Source: Brevundimonas sp. (GTDB lineage Bacteria > Pseudomonadota > Alphaproteobacteria > Caulobacterales > Caulobacteraceae). From it: a stretch of DNA of 64,000 nt. Below, piece after piece: positions 29,940-39,096 of the stretch. The notes under the pieces are model-generated. The model saw only the letters and a program-made list of their open reading frames with translations, was not told the origin of the DNA and ran no database searches. The stretch covers positions 29,382 through 93,381 of the forward strand of contig NZ_JAUSOE010000026.1 of the NCBI RefSeq assembly GCF_030656255.1, given 5' to 3'. Position numbers and translations under genes: made by a program. Positions within the stretch are counted from its first letter, which is position 1. Each line of letters begins with the position of its first letter.

Positions 29940-32900
29940 GAGCGAGGACGGATTGTGACGCTGGACACTTGGCCGTTCGGCGTGGCCGAGCGGAGGCCCC
30001 CACCGGACCCTTGAGTTTGCCAATCCACGGCGAGGCTTCCGACATAAGATTCAGCATAGGTCTTATACGTCACCGCAACGCCAATATGAGAGATATTGGT
30101 CCCGGTCGGAACTGATTGCGACACGTCGAAGTATTGGTCAGAATAGCCGGTCCCAGACATATACAACGGCTCAATGTAGATCGTATCGAGTTCGACCCAC
30201 GCGCCGCCATTCCATCCGAAAACGGTGATGTAGGTTGATCCATTCAGAGTCTCGGATGGATCGTCGTAAATGTATTCAGGCTGGTTCGGCGGCGTGTTGA
30301 ACCGGTTCCGGTAGATGCGATTGTAGCCGTTGACGCGGACGTTGTAGCCGCCCGTCGTGGAGCGACCGCCGTATTGGTCGATAAACATGTGATGGCTGGT
30401 CGGGCCGTTGGCGTTCGCACCGAGCCAGCCGGTCCCGAGGTTCGCTGGTGTGGCTGGCGTCGAGATTTTCAGACGGGCGATGAAGCCAGTCGGCGACAGG
30501 TTTTCGGCATACAGGCTGTAGGTCTCGCCCGCGTTGAGCGGAGCGAGGTTGTTTCCGGCGAAAGCCAGCGTCGGGTTGTTCCCGAGGTCAAAGCCAAAGC
30601 TGACGTTCTGGCCATCGGTGACGTTCAGATCGAGAGGTTGAACAGCAACCTTCCACGGAACACCCGAGCCAAGCGTGATCGACGTGCCAACAGCCAGACG
30701 GTCCACGAAGGCCGACTTCATACGGACGCCGCCGTTTCGGATTTCGAAAGGCGCGATCCCGGTGTTTTGGTCAGGTGACCAAACTCGCAGGACACCAGCT
30801 TGGAAGTCGATGGCCGAGACCGGCGTGTCAGTGCCGTCAGAAGCATGGATTTTCATGCCCGCGATTTGCGTGCCAGCTTGGACCGTCAGGCCAGCCGTAG
30901 CCGAAATCCTACCGTTGAGAGTGGCGGTCGCGCTCTCGGTCTGCGTGACACGGGCAGTCGTCTGAACGTCAGAGGCTTCTGACGTGTATTGCGTGGCCGG
31001 AAGGCCGCCCATTTCCACTTTGACCCGGCGGACACCCAGCGCGTTGATGCCGGTCCCGCCGAAGACAGCACGGGCTTGCGCCTTGACTGCGTTTGAGGGC
31101 GCCAGCGTCGCGATGGCGTGTTCTTGGAGACGAGATGGCGCGTTGCTGAAATCGTGCTGGCTATAAATCGGCTTTTCGGGACCATCACCGCAGACGTTGC
31201 CCGCACTGTCGAAGAAGATGAGGTCCAGATACGCGACATGCCCCGACGACGCGAAAAGGATCGTGTCGCCGCTGATGGTGTAATAGTTGCTCCCGAACAC
31301 GTCGAACTTCGGGAAGTTGACAACATGCGTCTGATCGCCCGGATTGTAGGCGATGGCATGCGGCCCCCACCCATTATTCGCGACGAACAGACCAGCCGGT
31401 CCAGTGATACCGGTTAGGCCGTTTTCGAAGCTACCATTCGGGCAAAGGTTGTTCCGGGTCTGAAGTGTCGCCTGAAGATCGTTGACGCGGGTCGCGGTCG
31501 CGAATGTCCCGTTAGATGTGACACTTTCGACCTCGCCGATCCGAGCGTTCGTGTCGAAAGCCGTAGCTTCGTTCGACCAGTTGGTGGCGACAGACCCATA
31601 GTTAGCTTTGACGCGCGTGAAGTGGACTTGGGTCGCCGTGCCCTTGCCGATAACCACGCGGAAGTGCGTCGTTCCTGCGGGAGCGACGTTGTTTTCCGAT
31701 TTGGCGCGGACGCCCCATGTCGTAGGGATTGCGACGTGCCCGGCTTGTGCGTAGCCGGGGAGCCATTGGATTGAGGCGTTGCCGTCGCCGCCGCCACGGT
31801 CGCCCTCGAAGGATAGGCTGACCGCATCGCCGGAATTGATCGGGTAGAAATCCGACGCGATGTAGCCAACCGCGCCCTTGATCCACCCAATCGTTCCAAG
31901 GGTGGCGTGATAGTAAGTTCCGATGTCGCTGGCCGGTCCCGCGCCGTCACGTTCCCATTTAGTCAGGCCGTTCGTAAAGTCGCTGTTCTTGATCAGGTTC
32001 GGAAGCGAGCGTGTAGCCGCTTCCATGGTGTTCAGGCGCAGCCCCGAGGCGTTGTCGCCATCGACCGTGGCCTGACGCATTTCAGCCAGCAGCGCAGACA
32101 CGGACGGCTTACCGTTCCGAGCGTTCGTGATTTCGGCCTTCAGCGTGTTGTATTCGGTGGCATCGACTTTCAGGTTCAGCCCGTCCGTAACGGTCTGGCG
32201 CATGCTGGTAAGCTGCGAGCCAAGAGAGCCAGAGCCATTTCGGGCGCCTTCCACTTCGGTCTTGATCGAGTTGAAGGACGACGCTGCGGCGTAGTTCGCG
32301 GGCAAGTTGAGGATCACCGTGTCGGTGTTGTCCATCCGAGCCTTCAGGGTGGTCCCGACCGAGGCCACACCCACCTGAATCTCCGCTGCGGTGGCGATGC
32401 GGATTTTGGCTTCGTGGAAGACAATCGACTTCGCCGCGACTGACCCAAATCCAGACCAACCGCCCATTGCGTAGATGTTGAACTGTCGAACCGTCACTGG
32501 TGCATTGAAGAGCAAGCTGTAGCGGTAGGTGCGACCGACAGAGCCGCTGCCCTGAACGGCGCCGGTGCTGTCAGGCTGTTCGGCGAAACGAAGCTGTGCG
32601 TTCGACTGTTCGACGCCATTGCTATCGAAGCATTGGATCAGGACGCCAGAGCCGGGGAAAGAACCGGCCTCAAGAGTGACCGTGGATTCGACGACGTGCC
32701 AGCCGGGGCTTCCCGACGTGACGTTTTGAGAGATGCCGCGATCTTGACCAGCAGCCAGATTAAAGCGGAGGCCAAACGATGAGACGAGGCCGTTGGCCAG
32801 AGAGTTGAGACTGCCCGAAGACCAGTCGTTCCAGTTGGCCGGAATTTGGCCGGTGACGACGCCACGGGAGAAGTCCGCGTTCCGGTTCAGGGCATTTGTA

Positions 32901-35641
32901 GCAGTCGCCTCAAGACGGTCGGTGCGAACTGCATCAGTCTTGCCAGCCAGACCATCGGTCGTAGTTTGGCGCATTGATGTGAGTTGCGCCCCGAGGGAGC
33001 CAGAGCCGTTGCGCGCCCCTTCAACTTCAGACCTGATCGAGTTGAAGGTTGATGCCGCCGCATAGTTTGCGGGCAGATTGACGATGACGTTTTCGGTCGT
33101 GCTGATCCGGGCGTTCGTCTCGAAGACGGTGCCCTCGTCGGACCAGTTTGTCGCATAATTCCCGTAGTTGACCTTGACCCGAGCCATGTGGACTTGGGTC
33201 GTCGCGCCTCGATAGAAAACGATGCGATAGCCGGTCGTGCCCGGCGGGGCGTAGATGCCTTCAAGTTTCGAACGGAAGCCCCACGATCCCGCAAAAGGGA
33301 CGGATTGGGAGTTGGCGAACGACGGCAGCCACTGGATTTGGGCATAGGCCGTGCCGCCGCCGCCATCGCTCTCGAAAGACAGCGAGAGCGGGTCGCCAGC
33401 GTTGATGTTGTAGTTGGCCGTGTAGACGTATTCGGCGCCCATAAAATAGGCGATGGAACCGAGAGTCGGGTGCAGATAGCGAGTGAAGGTGCCCGGCTGA
33501 TCCTTGCCCCAATCCGACACTTCCCCAGATGCAGTGAGGCGAGAGAAATCACCGTTTTTGAGCAGGTTGGGGAGCGACCGTGCTGCGACTTCGAGGCTAT
33601 CCACGCGAGTCGCCGCAGCCTTGCCAGCCAGACCATCGGTCGTGGCTTGGCGCATGGACGACAGTTCGGCCGTCAGGTTCGACTTGCCATTGCGGGCGTC
33701 CACCAACTCTGTGCGGAGTGTGTTGACCTCGATGGCCGTCGCCTTCAGTGCGAGGCCGTCACTGGTTGCCGTCCGCATGCTGGTCAGCAGGGCGTTCAGG
33801 TTCGCAGCCCCGTTTCGGGCACCTTCGACCTCTGCCTTGATCTGACCGAACTCCGACGCTGACGCCTTCAGCGCGAGGCCATCAGACGTGGCGGTTCGCA
33901 TGCTTGTCAGTTGGGCGGTCAGGGTGGGCGAGCCGTTTCGAGCGTCGCTGATCTCGGTGCGAAGGGTGTTCACCTCGGTCGCGGTCGCCTTCAGGGCGAG
34001 GCCATCAGACGTGGCGGTTCGCATCGCCAGCAGTTGGGCAGAGAGGTTGGGCGAGCCGTTCCTCGCCCCTTCAACCTCTGCCTTCAGAAGGTTCAGATCG
34101 GAGGCCGAAGCCTTCAGGTTCAGGCCGTCAGACGTGGCCGTCCGCATGCTCTGAAGCTGGGCACCGAGAGTGCCCGAGCCGTTCCGTGCGCCTTCGACTT
34201 CCGTTTTGATCGCCGTGAACTGTGAGGCCGCTGCATAGTTGTTCGGGAGGTCTGCAAGCACCTGATCGTGGGTCAGGATTTTGGCGGTCGCCGCCGGGAC
34301 GCGCGGGTCTTCGTATGGGGTCCACGACGTGCCGTTGAACTGGCTGACGACGTTGTTGTTGGCCGTGTTGATCCAGAGGGCGCCGGTGATCGCGCCGGTT
34401 GGAGCCGTGGTCTGAACGTAGGTCGGCGGACGTGCATCAACGACAGCGACCCACGCGCTCCCGCTCCAACGGAACATCTTGTTGTTCTGATCGGTGCGGT
34501 AGAGGACATCTCCCACGACCAGCGTGCCAACCGGGACGTTCGTCGGGTTCGTAGTCTGTGCGTAGGTCTTGTTCTTTGCCCGAGCTTCGGCGGTCAGTGC
34601 GTTGACGGAATCGACGGTCGCCTTGCTGCTGGCCAGATCGCTGATGGCTGATGTGTGCTGAAGGCTCTTCGCCAACAGACCCGTGTCAGGTGTGTTCAGA
34701 GCGGCTTCAACGACATCGAGGTCTTGGGCGACGGCCAGTGTCGCGCTGGCTGCGGTCTGTTGCGCCGACGTGATGCGGGCATTGGTCGTGACTGCGTTGG
34801 CCGTGAATTCCGACCGGGTTTGGTCGATGCGGGTGGATAGGGCTTTGTCAGCAGTGGCGGTCGCGTTGGCCAAGCTGATGACGCTGGCCGAAACATCCCC
34901 GACGCCGGTTTCGATGGCGGCTTCGACAAGATCGAGACGTTGCGAGGTGACCTGACTATTGGTCGCGACCGTGGTTTTCAGGGTGGCGACTTCACCGCGA
35001 AGGCCGTTGGTTTCGTCACCGAGGACGACCTGAATGGCGTCGATCTGCGTGGCCTGATCGCCTTGGGCGTCAGCAATCTCGATCACGCGGGCGCCGAGCG
35101 TCCCGTAGAGCGGGTCGTATTCGCCGATGATTTCGCGGAAGCCTTCGACGGCCTCCGACAAGCGTTGGTCGCTCTCGATGTAGAAGCGTTCGGCGTCGGC
35201 CAGCTTCGTCTCTGCAAGGGCCATACGGTCGGCCAGCATGACTTCGGCTTCTGCAATTAGGGCTTCGGCTCTTGCCCGTGCGTCCTCAATCGCAGCCGCG
35301 ATGTCGTCGGGAATCGTGGCTTCGCCGGTGCCGTCAGAGACTTCGAAGCCATCTTCGGTCAGGGTGCCCGAGCCGGGCACGACAGCGATCCATTCCGAAC
35401 CGGTCCACAAATTCAGGGAACGGTCGCGCTGGTCGAACCAGAACTGGCCCTGAAGCGGGTTGACCGGCGGAAGATCGTTGGCGAAATTCTCGACGCTATG
35501 AACCCAATTCTGGTTCATCGCCTCGATCCAGTCTTCAGCCCCCTCCCCGATCAGAGTCAGAGGGCTGGCTTGGGTGTCGATTGCGCCAAGACCGAGGACG
35601 GCGACCAGGTCACCGTTGGTTTTCGAAATAGAAGTCGCCAT
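29936..35641 (-). CDS. Giant (1901 aa) tail fiber / host-recognition protein
   Basis: Many ~36-aa repeats (ExxxARNGxxxLxxxLxxMRxATxDGLxxKA), two related NLIKNxDF... beta-sandwich-like modules. Confidence 0.8.
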   Translation of the reverse strand: MATSISKTNGDLVAVLGLGAIDTQASPLTLIGEGAEDWIEAMNQNWVHSVENFANDLPPVNPLQGQFWFDQRDRSLNLWTGSEWIAVVPGSGTLTEDGFEVSDGTGEATIPDDIAAAIEDARARAEALIAEAEVMLADRMALAETKLADAERFYIESDQRLSEAVEGFREIIGEYDPLYGTLGARVIEIADAQGDQATQIDAIQVVLGDETNGLRGEVATLKTTVATNSQVTSQRLDLVEAAIETGVGDVSASVISLANATATADKALSTRIDQTRSEFTANAVTTNARITSAQQTAASATLAVAQDLDVVEAALNTPDTGLLAKSLQHTSAISDLASSKATVDSVNALTAEARAKNKTYAQTTNPTNVPVGTLVVGDVLYRTDQNNKMFRWSGSAWVAVVDARPPTYVQTTAPTGAITGALWINTANNNVVSQFNGTSWTPYEDPRVPAATAKILTHDQVLADLPNNYAAASQFTAIKTEVEGARNGSGTLGAQLQSMRTATSDGLNLKASASDLNLLKAEVEGARNGSPNLSAQLLAMRTATSDGLALKATATEVNTLRTEISDARNGSPTLTAQLTSMRTATSDGLALKASASEFGQIKAEVEGARNGAANLNALLTSMRTATSDGLALKATAIEVNTLRTELVDARNGKSNLTAELSSMRQATTDGLAGKAAATRVDSLEVAARSLPNLLKNGDFSRLTASGEVSDWGKDQPGTFTRYLHPTLGSIAYFMGAEYVYTANYNINAGDPLSLSFESDGGGGTAYAQIQWLPSFANSQSVPFAGSWGFRSKLEGIYAPPGTTGYRIVFYRGATTQVHMARVKVNYGNYATNWSDEGTVFETNARISTTENVIVNLPANYAAASTFNSIRSEVEGARNGSGSLGAQLTSMRQTTTDGLAGKTDAVRTDRLEATATNALNRNADFSRGVVTGQIPANWNDWSSGSLNSLANGLVSSFGLRFNLAAGQDRGISQNVTSGSPGWHVVESTVTLEAGSFPGSGVLIQCFDSNGVEQSNAQLRFAEQPDSTGAVQGSGSVGRTYRYSLLFNAPVTVRQFNIYAMGGWSGFGSVAAKSIVFHEAKIRIATAAEIQVGVASVGTTLKARMDNTDTVILNLPANYAAASSFNSIKTEVEGARNGSGSLGSQLTSMRQTVTDGLNLKVDATEYNTLKAEITNARNGKPSVSALLAEMRQATVDGDNASGLRLNTMEAATRSLPNLIKNSDFTNGLTKWERDGAGPASDIGTYYHATLGTIGWIKGAVGYIASDFYPINSGDAVSLSFEGDRGGGDGNASIQWLPGYAQAGHVAIPTTWGVRAKSENNVAPAGTTHFRVVIGKGTATQVHFTRVKANYGSVATNWSNEATAFDTNARIGEVESVTSNGTFATATRVNDLQATLQTRNNLCPNGSFENGLTGITGPAGLFVANNGWGPHAIAYNPGDQTHVVNFPKFDVFGSNYYTISGDTILFASSGHVAYLDLIFFDSAGNVCGDGPEKPIYSQHDFSNAPSRLQEHAIATLAPSNAVKAQARAVFGGTGINALGVRRVKVEMGGLPATQYTSEASDVQTTARVTQTESATATLNGRISATAGLTVQAGTQIAGMKIHASDGTDTPVSAIDFQAGVLRVWSPDQNTGIAPFEIRNGGVRMKSAFVDRLAVGTSITLGSGVPWKVAVQPLDLNVTDGQNVSFGFDLGNNPTLAFAGNNLAPLNAGETYSLYAENLSPTGFIARLKISTPATPANLGTGWLGANANGPTSHHMFIDQYGGRSTTGGYNVRVNGYNRIYRNRFNTPPNQPEYIYDDPSETLNGSTYITVFGWNGGAWVELDTIYIEPLYMSGTGYSDQYFDVSQSVPTGTNISHIGVAVTYKTYAESYVGSLAVDWQTQGSGGGLRSATPNGQVSSVTIRPRS

Positions 35642-35645
35642 CCAG

Positions 35646-35652
35646 TATTTAG
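35646..35652 (-). promoter_or_regulatory. Late-promoter-like CTAAATA (4 nt before ATG)
   Basis: CTAAATACTGG-ATG. Confidence 0.6.
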
Positions 35653-35672
35653 GATGACGGCCCTATTGCTGG

Positions 35673-36302
35673 TCAGTCGGGCTTGTTCGTCTTCAGCGTG
35701 ATCTTCGCGCCAGCCCCACCCGTTGGGTGTTGGTGGTCGTTGTAGTTCTTACGCAGTTCGGACAACTTGCCTTCGTGGTCGATGATCTGCTGTTTCGAAC
35801 GAACGTCGCCGTCTACGGTCGCTTTTCCCTCGCAGGTCAGGTCGCCGGTGATATGCAGATCGCCTTCAAGGTTGATCTTGTCGGCCTTCATCAGCACAGA
35901 GCCATCGGCGTTCATGCGGACGAACTGGCCACGCGGACCCACCCACAGACCTTCGCCCGACTTCAGTTCGGCTTCGTCGCCCCTGATGCTGTCGGCCTTC
36001 TGCGGCGGACGGGCGGATTGGGAATGGATGAAGCCCGTGATGACCATCGAGCCGCTGTCGCCCTCTTGGGGCACGACAAGGCACTGATCGCCAACGGTGG
36101 GCGCCACGCGCATGGCGCCGGAACCCACGGCCACGGTGCTGATCGGGAGCCAGCCGGTCAGGATGCCATCCGGCTCGATCATCACCTTCGCGAGGAAGGT
36201 CTTGGGATCATAGCTGGCGATGGTGCCCGCGCGTGGCTGGCCCTGCGTCTGCTGCTGCTGTGCGACGCGGCCGAGGACGGAGTTTGTAAGTTGGTTGCTC
36301 AT
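35673..36302 (-). CDS. Baseplate assembly protein V / tail spike (gpV-like)
   Basis: GTIASYDPKTFLAKVMIEPDGILTGWLPISTVAVGSGAMRVAPTVGDQCLVVPQEGDSGSMVITGFIHS. Confidence 0.85.
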   Translation of the reverse strand: MSNQLTNSVLGRVAQQQQTQGQPRAGTIASYDPKTFLAKVMIEPDGILTGWLPISTVAVGSGAMRVAPTVGDQCLVVPQEGDSGSMVITGFIHSQSARPPQKADSIRGDEAELKSGEGLWVGPRGQFVRMNADGSVLMKADKINLEGDLHITGDLTCEGKATVDGDVRSKQQIIDHEGKLSELRKNYNDHQHPTGGAGAKITLKTNKPD

Positions 36303-37474
36303 TGCGGGGATGCCTCCCCGTTGGGTTCAGGCGTGTTTTTGGCGCGGACCTGCATGGTCCACCCGCCGGTCGCATCCATCCCAAGATCGACGCTATCGAC
36401 GTAATACAGTTCGTCTTGGGCGCGCTCGACGCCTTGGATCGTCACCTTCTGGCGAGGGTCCAGACCGAGGGTGCCGGGCAGCTCGAATTCGATGGTCCAC
36501 TGCTGACGGCTGATCTGTTCATGCAGCTTGTTGGCGCGGACCTGCGCTTCAGCCTGTGTCAGGTTGGGGAAGGTGTAGTGGTATTCAGTGACTTCATCAC
36601 CGGAGCCGCCGCCCGAGGTCGCGTTGCGGCCACGCGCGGGCTTCTTGCTCTCGGTCTTGGCCTCATACCGCTTGCCGTGGCCCGAGTTCCACGAACGGAC
36701 GATGACCTTGATGTCCTTGGCCAGCGCGAGGTTGCGGGTCAGGCTGAAGTTCTTGACGTTCGACTGTGCGGCGACGGTCATCTGGCCCGAGCGTTCGGGT
36801 TCGGCCAGCGTGATGACGAAAGCCTCTGACCGGTCTTCCGACAGCGGTTTGAAATAGAGCGTGTCGCCCGATACCCAAGCGTCGAAACCCTCTTGCCGGG
36901 CAAGGTAGGTGATCGTGTCCCATTCGGTCTGGGCACGGCTGAACTCGCCGTTGTTCACCGACACATGGTCGCGCTCGTAGTAGGTGCCAGCGCGGGTCGT
37001 GGTCGCGGTCACGTCGGCGGTCAGGCCGTGGCGGGCGGCCAGCGTGGTGACGATTTCCGAGGCGGTCTTGTTGTGGAAGGCTTCGCGGGTCTTGGCGTCG
37101 ATCATCAGGGCGGTTTTGTCCCGCCCCTTCAGCGACAGCATGCCGCCTCCCCACGTCATGTCGATATCATCGACCTTGCCCTTGAGGACGGTGCGCCAAG
37201 CAATCTCGCCCTCTTCCGGCTCCCGGCCCATCTGGACTTCGACATCGACCTTATCTTGGGCGAGCCACCACGACGGCCCTTTGGCTCCGACGAACCAAAG
37301 GGCGAAAGTCATGTCGAAGGTATCGGCATGGAAGTAGTTGTTTTTGCGAACATTGGCGGCCTTCAGGCCGGGCAGTTCTTCGCCGTTGATCAGAACGCGA
37401 GCGCGCGGGCGACGGAGGGCTGGCCCCCGCCCCTGCACAACGATTGAATCAAGCTGACTTGTGGTTCCATCCAT
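36299..37474 (-). CDS. Late control / baseplate hub protein (gpD-like)
   Basis: ALMIDAKTREAFHNKTASEIVTTLAARHGLTADVTATTTRAGTYYERDHVSVNNGEFSRAQTEWDTITYLARQEGFDAWVSGDTLYF. Confidence 0.8.
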   Translation of the reverse strand: MDGTTSQLDSIVVQGRGPALRRPRARVLINGEELPGLKAANVRKNNYFHADTFDMTFALWFVGAKGPSWWLAQDKVDVEVQMGREPEEGEIAWRTVLKGKVDDIDMTWGGGMLSLKGRDKTALMIDAKTREAFHNKTASEIVTTLAARHGLTADVTATTTRAGTYYERDHVSVNNGEFSRAQTEWDTITYLARQEGFDAWVSGDTLYFKPLSEDRSEAFVITLAEPERSGQMTVAAQSNVKNFSLTRNLALAKDIKVIVRSWNSGHGKRYEAKTESKKPARGRNATSGGGSGDEVTEYHYTFPNLTQAEAQVRANKLHEQISRQQWTIEFELPGTLGLDPRQKVTIQGVERAQDELYYVDSVDLGMDATGGWTMQVRAKNTPEPNGEASPQ

Positions 37475-37478
37475 CCAA

Positions 37479-37485
37479 TATTTAG
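37479..37485 (-). promoter_or_regulatory. Late-promoter-like CTAAATA (4 nt before ATG)
   Basis: CTAAATATTGG-ATG. Confidence 0.6.
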
Positions 37486-37664
37486 GTGGACGGGACCGTT
37501 GGGGCGTTCGCGTCACGCTCGGGGATTTTGACGTTCGACGGTGCCCGGATCACGGCGTCGAAGAAGCCGTTGGCTTCCATGATCCGTGCCCATTGGCGGG
37601 CGTCCCCGAGTTCCTTGGCGGCGATGCGGGACACGCTGGTCCCCGAGACAGTGACGGTCTTCAT
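37482..37664 (-). CDS. Tail protein X-like (LysM-like)
   Basis: MKTVTVSGTSVSRIAAKELGDARQWARIMEANGF; immediately upstream of gpD-like. Confidence 0.6.
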   Translation of the reverse strand: MKTVTVSGTSVSRIAAKELGDARQWARIMEANGFFDAVIRAPSNVKIPERDANAPTVPST

Positions 37665-37667
37665 AGA

Positions 37668-38171
37668 TTAGGTCCGATCAAAATGAGCGAACTCGCCGAA
37701 GTATACTTTGGCGGCGCCCTTGTAGGCTGCTGCGGCTTCTTGAATGGTTTCATAGGAGCCGAGATTGCGATTGCGGCTGTTGACCGCGATGAACGCGATC
37801 CACTTCTTCGCCTTGGCGCACCAAGAGACGCCTTTGACGCCCGAACTGTTGGTGCTTGGCATCTTCGAGTTGCCGATGTTCTGCGAGGGGGTGGCGATCC
37901 GCAAGTTCTTGATCCGGTTGTCGTTTCGGATGCGGTTGATGTGGTCGAGGTGACCGTTGGGCATCTCGCCATGCACGAAGAGCCATGCCAGCCGGTGCGC
38001 TTTGAAATTGACCCCGCCGATGCGGATGATGGTGTAGCCGAGGCTTGACCAGCCCGCCTTGTCACCCGCCTTCGCCTTGCCGCCCCGATCTACTGCCCAA
38101 TGGAAGTCGCCGGTCTTTGGGTCGTATGTGAGAAGTTTAGACGCTTCTTCGAGAGTAATGGTGTTTGTCAT
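37668..38171 (-). CDS. HNH homing endonuclease with AP2 domain
   Basis: AHRLAWLFVHGEMPNGHLDHINRIRNDNRIKNLRIATPSQNIGNSKMPSTNSSGVKGVSWCAKAKKWIAFI; own motif plus SD AAGGAGGT. Confidence 0.9.
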   Translation of the reverse strand: MTNTITLEEASKLLTYDPKTGDFHWAVDRGGKAKAGDKAGWSSLGYTIIRIGGVNFKAHRLAWLFVHGEMPNGHLDHINRIRNDNRIKNLRIATPSQNIGNSKMPSTNSSGVKGVSWCAKAKKWIAFIAVNSRNRNLGSYETIQEAAAAYKGAAKVYFGEFAHFDRT

Positions 38172-38202
38172 TTTGTGGACCTCCTTGTGTTTTGACCACA
38201 AG

Positions 38203-38209
38203 TATTTAT
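38203..38209 (-). promoter_or_regulatory. Late-promoter-like ATAAATA (31 nt before HNH ATG)
   Basis: ATAAATACTTG...AAGGAGGTCCACAAA-ATG. Confidence 0.55.
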
Positions 38210-38248
38210 CCAACGACTCACCTTTAGCTCATTTAGTGGGTGATTTAC

Positions 38249-39096
38249 TCAAAACCCGGTTAGACCTCTTACATTTACTACGGCTCGACCCACATATCCG
38301 CCCGTCGCGCCAAGCTGCGCGAGGCGTTCGAAGGCGAAGGAAGCCCGCTCAAGATCGTTGATCGTGCTGCTGGTGTTCTCGGTGATCTGGCCGATGGACC
38401 CGATGGCCCCGACGATGCCGTTGGCGTCGGCCAAGGCGGTTTCGATCTGGCCTTTCGCGGCGTTCAGGCCGTTCCACACTCCGACGATCTGGGCCGTGCC
38501 GCTGCGGACCTGCTGCGCTGTCTTCAGGACGGTCGAGAGGCCGTCCCTGATGCCCGTCAGGCCGGTCGGAGCCGCTACCCCGACAGCGTTGCCCAAGTCG
38601 GTTGTAGCCGCCTGTAGGGCCGATCCTTGGGCCGCCTCGGTGACCGCGACTTCGAGGACGCAGACGCTGATGCTGTAGGCTATTTGGAACGCCGACTTTT
38701 CATCGAACTGGACATCTTCAATCACCACGTCGAGCGCGGTGTTGCCCCATGTCAGGGTGTAGGATCGACCGGACGCGGCCATGCGCTTCAGACTGTCCCG
38801 ACGCTCTTCAGCGTCTTGGGACAGAAGGATGCCGTCCCATTTGATCGGGTCATAGCTGGCGCCCATGGCGTCCACGACGCGGCGTCCGCCGATCAGGGTG
38901 TGGGTCACCGTGATCTGCTTCATGCCGTGCTGAATGTTCTCGGGCACCTCGAAGGCCGTGAAGTGGAAATCCCCGAGGCTCATTGGCGACGTGGCCGCTG
39001 GCGCCGGTTGGGCGACGCTGGCGACGGATGCCGGGATGAAGTCCGCGATGGCTGCGAGGGGCGTTTGAGTGCCCGCGAGGAAGGATGAAATGGACA
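38249..39096 (-). CDS. Baseplate/tail protein (gpU / DNA circularization-like)
   Basis: SLGDFHFTAFEVPENIQHGMKQITVTHTLIGGRRVVDAMGASYDPIKWDGIL; follows tape measure. Confidence 0.55.
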
